From: Orientallactaga sibirica
Taxonomy: Eukaryota > Chordata > Mammalia > Rodentia > Dipodidae
Reading direction: 5' to 3'
DNA: 64,000 nucleotides
Assembly (NCBI GenBank): GCA_036365145.1
Contig: JAEOAD010000001.1
Coordinates: forward strand, 105,959,001-106,023,000
A model generated the notes under the pieces. It made no database searches and was not told the origin of the DNA. It saw only the letters and a program-made list of their open reading frames with translations. The position numbers were made by a program, and so were the translations under genes. Positions within the stretch are counted from its first letter, which is position 1. Each line of letters starts with the position of its first letter. Below are positions 56,675 through 64,000 of the stretch, piece after piece.

Positions 56675-56896
56675 TAAAAATATTTATTTTTATTTATTTA
56701 TTTGCAAGCAGAGAGAAAGATAGTAGAGAGGCAGACAGAGAGAGATTGGGCACACCAGGGCCTCCAGCCACTGAAAACGAATTCCAGATGCATGCACCCC
56801 TTGTGCATCTGGCTTACGTGGGTCCTGGAGAATTGAACCGGGATCCTTTGGCTTTGCAGGCAAATGCCTTAACTAATAAGCCATTTCTCCAGCCCC
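56675..56896 (-). mobile_element. B2-like SINE
   Basis: Reverse complete copy; first of two in tandem. Confidence 0.9.
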
Positions 56897-56904
56897 TAAA
56901 AATA

Positions 56905-57087
56905 TTTTTTTTTATTTATTTATTTGAGAGAAAGAGGCAGATATTGCCAGGGCCTCCAGCCACTGCAAAGGAACTCCAGGCGCATGCTCCACCTTGTGCA
57001 GATGGTTTACGTGGGTTCTGGGGAATCGAACCTGGGTCCTTATGCTTCCCAGGAAAGTGCCTTAACTGCTAAACCATCTCCCCAGCC
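56905..57087 (-). mobile_element. B2-like SINE
   Basis: Reverse copy with a short GA segment, next to the previous one. Confidence 0.9.
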
Positions 57088-57241
57088 CTACTTGTGAATT
57101 TTGAAAGTGTTCAAGTGTGTACTTTGCGCATAACAATCCGCTTTGAAGGGTGATAATGGATGGAATGTGCCTGGAGGACGTCTCCTGCATGCCTGGCCGC
57201 ACGCTCATCTTGGATGGGGTCATTAAGAAACGTAAGGGGTC

Positions 57242-57572
57242 TGTGGTGGTTTGAATAGATACCCTCCAATATATTCAGGATTTTATTACAGTTTGTAATT
57301 TAGATCTGCAGCCAGTGGGGTGGATTTGGAATCCAAGTACAAAGATATGCAAAGTGCCTGAGCTTTGCAAGGAGTTCCTAAGTGTGCTTGCCTGTACTAG
57401 TGTTGCTGGCTTTTCTTTCTTTCTCTCTTTCTCTCTCTCTGCCTGTAAGAGGGGACCAGCTTCTTCTGCCATTATGGAACTTCCCCTGGATCTGTAATTT
57501 TCAAATAAATCCCTTCCTCCATAACTACCTGGTTTGCAAATTCATTTCAGTGAAGTGAGGCTGTCAGCTACA
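57242..57572 (+). mobile_element. MaLR-type solo LTR with 5-bp target duplication
   Basis: 331 bp, TGTGGTGGTTTGAATAGATA to GTCAGCTACA, with gggtc directly on both sides (57237-57241 and 57573-57577). Contains a (CT)-rich patch near 57415-57440 and caaataaatcc near the end, the likely polyadenylation signal. Confidence 0.87.
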
Positions 57573-57734
57573 GGGTCTCCATCTGAAAGAATCTATCTCC
57601 TGAACAGACACATTGATGACAATCACAGGGAGGGTCGTAATATGCTGAGAAGCAAGGTAGTCATATCACTTCTGACTGCTGTGGAGGTGAAACTCCACAA
57701 CTCTCAACCCAGCTCCTCCCCCACTGTCCAGCCT

Positions 57735-60125
57735 CTGTGCTTCTCTCCTGTCCTCTCCTGTCCTCCACCTCTCCTCTCCTCTCCTCTCCTCTCCTCTCCT
57801 CTCTCTCCTCTCCTCTCCTCTCCTCTCCTCTCCTGTTTTCTCCTCTCCTGTCCTCTCCTCTCCTATCCTGTTCTCACCGTTCCTGTCCTCCTGTCCTCTC
57901 ATCTCCTCTCCTGTCTTCTTCTGTCCTCTTGTCTCCTGTCTTCTGGTCTCCTCTCCTGTCCTCTCATCTCCTCTCCTCTCCTCTCCTCTCCTCTCATCTC
58001 CTCACCTGTCCTCTCCTCTCCTCTCCTCTCCTCTCCTCTCCTCTCCTCTCCTCTCCTGTCCTCCCCTCTCTTCTCCTGTCCTCTCCTCTCCTGTCCTCTC
58101 CTCTCCTGTCCTCTGCTGTTCTCTCTTCTACTCTCCTCTCCTGTCCTCTGGTCTCTTCTCCTCTCGTCTCATCTCCTCTCCTGTCCTTTCCAGTCTTCTG
58201 CTCTCCTCTCCTCTCCTCTCCTCTCCTCTCCTCTCCTCTCCTCTCCTCTCCTCTCCTCTCGTCTCCTCTCCTGTTCTCTCCTGTCCTCTCCTCTCCTGTC
58301 TTCTTGTCTCCTCTCCTCTCCTCTCCTCTCCTCTCCTCTCTCTCCTCTCCTCTCCTCTCCTCCTCTCTCCTCTCCCTCCTCCTCTCCTGTATTCTCGTCC
58401 TCTCCTGTCTTCTGGTCTCCCTCTCTCCTCTCCTCTCCTCTCCTCTCCTCTCCTCTCCTCTCATCTCCTGTATTCTCTCCTCTCCTCTCCTGTCCTCTCT
58501 CCTCTCTCCTCTCTCTCTCTCTCCTCCTCTCTCCTCCTCTCTCTCTCTCCTCCTCTCTCTCTCTCCCTCTCTCTCCTCTCATCTCCTGTCTTCTGGTCTC
58601 CTGTCCTCTCCTGTTCTGTCCTCTTGTCTCCTGTCTTTCCTCTCCTCTCTGCTCCTGTTCACTTCTCTCCTCTCCTGTCCTTTTGTCTCCTCCTCTCTCT
58701 TCTCGTCTCCTCTCCTGTCTTCTCCTCTCCTGTCTTCTGGTCTTCTCTCCTCGCCTCTCCTCTTGTCTCCTCTCCTCTCTCTCCTTTCTTCTCTTGTCCT
58801 CTCCTCTCCTGTCCTCTCATCTCCTCTCCTGTCTTCTTCTGTCCTCTCGTCTCCTCTCCTGTCCTCTCGTCTCCTCTCCTGTCCTCTCCTCTCCTGCCCT
58901 CTCATCTCCTCTCCTGTCCTCTCCTCTCCTGTCCTCTTGTCTTCTCTCCCGTCCTCTCCTCTCCTGTCCTCTCCTCTCCTGTCCTCTCCTCTCCTCTCCT
59001 GTCCTCTCCTCTCCTCTCCTCTCCTCTCCTGTCCTCTCCTCTCCTCTCCTGTCCTCTCCTCTCCTCTCCTCTCCTCTCCTCTCCTCTCCTCTCCTCTCCT
59101 TTCCTGTCTTGTCCTCTCCTCTCCTGTCCCTCTCCTTTCCTGTCTTGTCCTCTCCTCTCCTGTCTTCTCGTCTCCTCTCCTGTTCTCTCTTCTCCTCTCC
59201 TGTCTCCTCTACTGTCCTCCCGTCTCCTGTCCTGTCCTGTCCTCTCCTCTCCTGTACTCCTCTCCTCTCTTGTCTTCTGGTCTCTTCTCTCCTGTCTTCT
59301 CGTCTCCTCTCCTGTTCTCTCTTCTCCTCTCCTGTCCTCTCCTCTTGTCTCCTGTCCTGTCCTGTCCTGTCCTGTCCTGTCCTCTCCTCTCCTCTCCTCT
59401 CCTCTCCTCTCCTCTCCTCTCCTCTCTTCTCCTGTCCTCTTGTCTCCTGTCTTCTGGTCTCCTGTCCTCTTGTCTCCTGTCTTCTGGTCTCCTCTCCTCT
59501 CCTCTCCTGTCCTCTCGTCTCCTCTCCTCTCGTCTCATCTCCTGTCTTCTCATCTCCTCTCCTCTCCTGTTCTCTCCTCACCTGTTCTCTCCTCTCCTGT
59601 CCTGTCTTCTCCTGTCCTCTCATCTCCTCTCCTGTCCTCTTGTCTCCTCTCCTTTCCTCTCCTCTCATCTCCTGTCTTCTGGTCTCCTCTCCTGTTTTCT
59701 CCTCTCCTCTCCTCTCCTCTCTTCTCCTGTTCTCTCCTCTCCCCTCTCCTCTCCTCTCCTGTCCTCTCGTCTTCCTCTCCTGTCCTCTAGTCTCCTGTCT
59801 TCTGGTCTCCTCTCCTGTCTTCTCCTCTCCTCTTCTCTCATCTCCTCTCCTCTCCTGTTCTCTCCCTTCTCTCCTGCCTGTCTTCTCCTGTCCTCTTGCC
59901 TCCTGTCTTCTCCTCTCCTCTCCTGTTCTCTCCTCTCCTCTCCTGTCCTCTCCTTTCCTGTCCTCTTGTCTCCTCGCTTCTCCTCTCCTCTCCTGTTCTC
60001 TCCTCTCCTCTCCTCTTTTTCTCCCTGTCTCATTCCTCCTCTTTCTCTCCCTCCTCCCTGTCCCTCCACTCCTCATCCTCCCCTCTTCTCTCCCTTCTTC
60101 TTCTCCCTTCTCTTCCCCCCCCTCT
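57735..60125. repeat. Giant polypyrimidine tract, (CTCTC)n-based, 2.4 kb
   Basis: About 2.39 kb made almost wholly of C and T on the plus strand, with scattered G (as ctgtc) and rare A. The base unit is a pentanucleotide, ctctc, with ctgtc variants and short higher-order patterns such as ctctcctctcctgtc. Stop codons cannot arise in pure C/T sequence, which explains the very long open frames on both strands. Long polypurine-polypyrimidine DNA can form triplex (H-DNA) structures and often varies in length. Confidence 0.97.
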
Positions 60126-60952
60126 TCCGCTGGAAGATAATCTCACAGCGACAGAATTCAGGAGGACCAGGCTGTCACTTGGCCTCCATGGCCATCCGTG
60201 TCTGAGCCAGATTTTCTTCTCACCTCTAAATGTCATTCCTTGTCATGCTTGGAAACACAGCATGCTCTGTAAAATAAATGCAGCCTTCTTTTCCAACTAA
60301 GTGGAGAAACATCCCTGGGAGAGCCCTAACAGGTGTGCAGACATTGCACCTGACAGCTGAGCCTGCTTGGGGACCACGCTCACAGGCTGAGCCCCGTAGA
60401 AATTGGAGTCTGGAGAGATCTCCTTGAGTTGCTGAATGTGAATCCCTGGTCTTTTCACAAGGAATGAAACAGGACTTGATGTTTGTATGAAGCCATTCCA
60501 GTACCGGCTCTCACTGGACCAGCTGCATCCTGTCTAACTAATTCTTTTCCCCATCGGGAATTCAGTTTTTCCAACCTTCCACTCAATTAATATTTATTTA
60601 ATAAGCACCTTCTGTGCGCCAGATGCCTCTATCAGAATGAATTGATATTGTCCTGCGGGAACCATGCAATTAGCAGTGCACAAACAGATGACAAATATGA
60701 GAGCCGAGTAGGGGATGAGCACAGGGTGGAACAGACAGGTAGTAAATATTGTTGTGTCTGCTTGCAGAGAGCAAACAAGCAGAGGAGGTGCATTAATGAG
60801 TGGTCGTGGCTCTGTACCAGTAGAACTCTCCTCACAAAATCGAGTGGTCACATGCTGCTATCACCTATACTGGGTCACAAGGGGCCTTAAAACCCAAGGA
60901 TATAGGTTTAAGATCTGAACGTTTTAATCATGGAGCTCTCTTGAAGAATCTT

Positions 60953-60988
<36 letters not shown>

Positions 60989-61170
60989 CTGCTTTAGAAA
61001 GGTTGCATACAAAAGGGAAAAGGCTTGCTTTTTAATACATGTATGTTTACATCATCCAAAGTCAGGAAGAATTAAATGTGTCCTTTCGGGAGAATTGATT
61101 TTTAAATTAATATGCGTCGATTTCCTTGAATTGCCAAACCTGTAATTTTGTACACAGGAATAACCAGGTT
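60126..61170. other. Unique sequence with L2-like trace and (TC)n
   Basis: Presumed CASP7 intron 1. 60585-60740 resembles an ancient L2/MIR-type end (aatatttatttaataagcac, gatgcctc). A (TC)n run lies at about 60951-60985. No exon recognised. Confidence 0.5.
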
Positions 61171-61203
61171 TTTTTTGTTTGTTTGTTTGTTTGTTTTTGC
61201 TTT

Positions 61204-61414
61204 TTAAAAAATATTATTTATTTATTTATTTGCAAGAAGAGAGATAGAGAGGCAGTGGGTGCGCCAGGGCCTCCGACCACTGCAAAGGAATTCCAGATGC
61301 ATGCATGCATGCGCTGCCTTGTGCATCTTGCTTTACGTGGGCACTGTGGAATCAATCTTGGGTTATTAGGCTTTGCAGGCAAGAGCCTTAACTGCTGAGC
61401 CATCTCTCCAGCCC
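61204..61414 (-). mobile_element. B2-like SINE
   Basis: Reverse copy, preceded by a (TTTG)n run at about 61172-61198. Ends ccatctctccagccc. Confidence 0.9.
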
Positions 61415-61417
61415 AAA

Positions 61418-61500
61418 AAGTGTGTGTGTGGGGGGGGTAGGCTCTTGCTCTAGTCCAGGCTGACCTGGAATTCACTCTGTAGAACTCATGGCAATCCTAA
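61418..61500 (-). mobile_element. B1-like SINE fragment
   Basis: Reverse B1 piece (ctcttgctctagtccaggct, cctggaattcactctgtag) truncated before the 5' half. Confidence 0.7.
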
Positions 61501-61674
61501 AACTTTGCTAAAGTGTATAGCATCCCCTTTCACTGCTCTGCTTTATCCTCTTCATTGAACCCACACTTCTTTTCTACCATCTCTTCTTCTTCTTCGATCT
61601 CCTCCATCATCAGTGACAGCCTGTTGATGGGCCTGATGATATGCAAGTCTTGTGCACATAAGGACAGCTACTTT

Positions 61675-61845
61675 TTTGTTTTGTTTTGTTTTTTCATTTT
61701 TCAGTTTTTCAAGGTAAGGTCGCACTCTAGCCCAGGCTGACCTGGAATTCACTATGTAATCTCAGGGTGGCCTTGGACTCATGGCGATCCTCCTACCTTT
61801 GCTTCCCGAATGCTGGGATTAAAGGCGTGCACCACCACGCCCGGC
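61675..61845 (-). mobile_element. B1-like SINE with target duplication
   Basis: Reverse B1. aaggacagctacttt lies on both sides (about 61660 and 61846). Confidence 0.92.
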
Positions 61846-62867
61846 AAGGACAGCTACTTTGAGGCCATGACTACAATGAGCAATGACCATTCTGTGACCG
61901 CGAGACAGCGTTTCCCAAACACTCCTTGCCATCCTTTGGCTCTGAACATTCTTTCTGTCACCTCTTTTGCTATAGTCTCTGAGCCGCTGGAGGCTGTGAT
62001 ACAGATATTTCAGTAAGTGCTGAACATTCTTTTGTCACTGTTTAGCACTGTGATGAGTTTTACCTCTCCCCAGCAGTCACCACAATCTGAAAAGAGAAAC
62101 TTTAACCACAAGTGAGACAGCACCAATGTATCTGCATGAACACAAGTATTTAAAGGGCAATTGGTGGGCCTGACATATCCATACAGCCAAATAGCAGTAG
62201 TAACCTCTCCTCTAGGACTTAAGACCTTGTTAGCCATAGGCTTTTGAGTAAGAGGCATGAATTCCCTCCTATAGAGAGAGTATGCCTCAAATCCAAGTAG
62301 AGAGCAGTTGGTTACCACCGTAACAGGCATGTCACTATTGCACTAGTGGGTTCATCTTGCCTAAGGCCACCAGTTGTGTAGCTTATAGGAGCCACTGCTG
62401 GTTAAGAGCCCCTGTGACTTTTTGTCCTCATCAGGCTGCACAGCACTTTTCAGCACTATGACTGCTAATCAGCAGGGAGGAGCCTTCCAACTCAGCTCTA
62501 GCTTGACTTCCCAGTGTCCTGCAACCAAAGCATGTGGTGTTGCTTCAGCAACAGGGTCTTGCCATGTAGTTCTTTAGTAAGATCTAAGATCCAGATCCAT
62601 CCATTTCCCTGCAAATTCCATAATTTCATTTTCCTTGAAAGCTGAATAAAAAATTACATTGTGTATATGTACATCTTCACTATCCATTCATCAGTTGATG
62701 AGCATCTAGGCTGGTTCCATTTCTTTGCTGTTATGAATAGAGCAGAATAAACACTGATGAGAAAGTATCTCTTTAGGAAAGCATAGAGTCTTTAGGGTAT
62801 GCACCCAGGAGTGGTATAACTGGGTCATATGGCAGGTCTGTTTTTAGCTATCTCAGAAATGCCACAC

Positions 62868-63030
62868 TGAGCGGGGCACGCCTTTAATCCCAGCACTCGG
62901 GAGGCAGAGGTAGGAGGATTGCTGTGAGTTTGAGGCCACCCTGAGACTACAGAGTGAATTCCAGGTCATCCTAAAGTAGAGTGAAACCCTACCTCAAAAA
63001 AAAAAAAAAAAAGAAAAGAAAAAAAAAGAG
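62868..63030 (+). mobile_element. B1-like SINE in L1 copy 3
   Basis: Forward B1 lacking part of its head, long impure A tail. gaaatgccacactga flanks it on both sides. Confidence 0.9.
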
Positions 63031-63077
63031 AATAAAAAAAGAAATGCCACACTGATTTCCATATTTGCTATTCCAGA

Positions 63078-63127
<50 letters not shown>
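63078..63127. repeat. (TA)n microsatellite
   Basis: About 25 TA units inside L1 copy 3, at the place where copies 1 and 2 carry additional L1 sequence. Likely unstable. Confidence 0.95.
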
Positions 63128-63130
<3 letters not shown>

Positions 63131-63261
63131 GATAGGATGGAATCTCAAAGTACTTTTAATCTGCATTTCCCTGATGGCCAAGGATATTGAATATCATTTT
63201 AAATATTTATTGGCCATTTGTATTTCTTCTTTTGAAAACTATTTGGTTCTATAGCCCAGTT

Positions 63262-63450
63262 TTAAATTATGTATTTATTTGAGAGAGAGAAGGAGAGAAT
63301 TGACATGCCAGGACCTCTAGCCACTGCAAACAAACTCCAGACACCTGTTCCATCTTGTGCATTTGGCTTTATGTGGGTTCTGGAAATCGAACCTAGATCC
63401 TTAGGCTTTGTAAGAAAGCACTTGAACTGCTAAGCCATCTCTCCAGCCCC
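63262..63450 (-). mobile_element. B2-like SINE in L1 copy 3
   Basis: Reverse copy after the L1 sequence ttggttctatagcccagttt. Confidence 0.88.
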
Positions 63451-63451
63451 C

Positions 63452-63627
63452 ATTTTTTTAAAAAAATATTATTTATTTATTTACAAGTATAGGGGGATAG
63501 AGAAAGAGAGAGGACAGATAGAGAGAATGGGCACTCCAGGGCCTCTAGCTGCTACAAACAAACTCCAGACACATGCGCCTTTTTGTGCATCTGGTTTTAT
63601 GAGGCTATTGAGCCATCTTTTTAGCCC
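63452..63627 (-). mobile_element. B2-like SINE in L1 copy 3, internal deletion
   Basis: Reverse copy that has lost part of the head-body junction near 63600. Adjoins the previous SINE. Confidence 0.85.
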
Positions 63628-64000
63628 CATTTTTTTTTCCATTGGGTTGTTTGATTTTTTTATTTATCTTTTTGAGTTCTTTATATGTCCTAGATATTAA
63701 TCCTTTGTGAGATGTATAATTGGTGAAGATCTTCTTCCATTCCATAGGCTGCCTCTTAGTGTGATTGACAGTGTCCTTTGCTATTCAAAAGCTCTTAATT
63801 TTATGAGGTCAGGTTTGTTGATAAGTGGCCTTATTTCCTGAGTGGCTGGAGTTCCTTTCAGAAGGTCCTTGCTTGTGCCTACATTGAAATGTTTCCCCGA
63901 CTTCTTCCTGTAGCAGCTCAGTGTTTCAGGTCGCATGGTCGGTCTTCGATCCATGTGGAGTTGAGTTATGTAGAATGAAGTGGGAATCTTCCATGTGGAG

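Larger units (their letters stand above)
61510..64000 (-). mobile_element. L1 copy 3, runs off the window
   Basis: Reverse L1 with the same 3' UTR blocks as copy 1 (agcactgtgatgagtttt, ccacaatctgaaaagagaaa, gtggtgttgcttcagcaac) and then ORF2 sequence from about 62600 to the right edge. Interrupted by a B1 at 61675, a B1 at 62868, a (TA)n at 63078 and two B2-like SINEs. Left edge uncertain; the 5' end is not in the window. Confidence 0.8.

Noticed and set aside
57534..60205. 868- and 822-codon open frames (and long minus-strand frames) across 57.5-60.2 kb
   Set aside because: They translate the polypyrimidine repeat (LSSP-type and RRGEE-type runs). Pure C/T sequence cannot form stop codons in any frame, so their length is no evidence of coding.
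48641..64000. A CASP7 coding exon
   Set aside because: I searched for the start-codon exon and the caspase signature motifs I know and found none. The first coding exon must lie to the right of the window.

Overview
This window is mammalian nuclear DNA, almost certainly from a rodent. It has split exons with GT/AG junctions, a CpG island, and very dense B1-like (7SL-derived) and B2-like (tRNA-derived) SINEs, plus L1 and MaLR LTR elements. The B2-like element starts like murid B2 but has its own body and a C/T-rich then A/T-rich tail. From memory this looks like a jerboa (Dipodidae, e.g. Jaculus), but that species guess is inference and was not tested.

Left part (about 6-30 kb, minus strand): the first 14 coding exons of NRAP, the nebulin-related anchoring protein of striated muscle. 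I read every exon with its splice sites. Exon 1 holds the start codon (29993-29991), exons 1-3 encode the LIM domain, and the following exons encode nebulin repeats, most of them 105, 108 or 117 nt and all phase 0. Together they give 1,428 nt, or residues 1-476 of a protein of about 1,700 residues in other mammals. The rest of the gene lies beyond the left edge. A TATA-like muscle-type promoter sits just upstream, near 30.19 kb.

Middle (about 30.3-47.8 kb): intergenic sequence. It holds two head-to-tail, 5'-truncated minus-strand L1 copies (33.7-40.8 kb). The first was later split by a 679-bp solo LTR with a perfect 6-bp target duplication. Around them are many SINEs and MaLR-type LTR pieces.

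Right part (47.9-64 kb): a CpG island at about 47.88-48.64 kb that, by mammalian gene order (HABP2-NRAP-CASP7, NRAP and CASP7 divergent), is best read as the CASP7 promoter and non-coding first exon on the plus strand. It carries a tandem GAAANN interferon-response-like element. No CASP7 coding exon was found. The following sequence would be CASP7 intron 1. It contains an ancient L1 split by a MaLR provirus, several MaLR solo LTRs with 5-bp target duplications, a 2.4-kb polypyrimidine tract, and a third young L1 running off the right edge.

I found no undescribed gene system. The strongest leads are the interferon-type element, the polypyrimidine tract, the paired L1 copies sharing a SINE site, and the NRAP start region. 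SINE boundaries are read by eye and are good to about 10 bases. Repeat family names come from recognition of consensus features, not from a database search.
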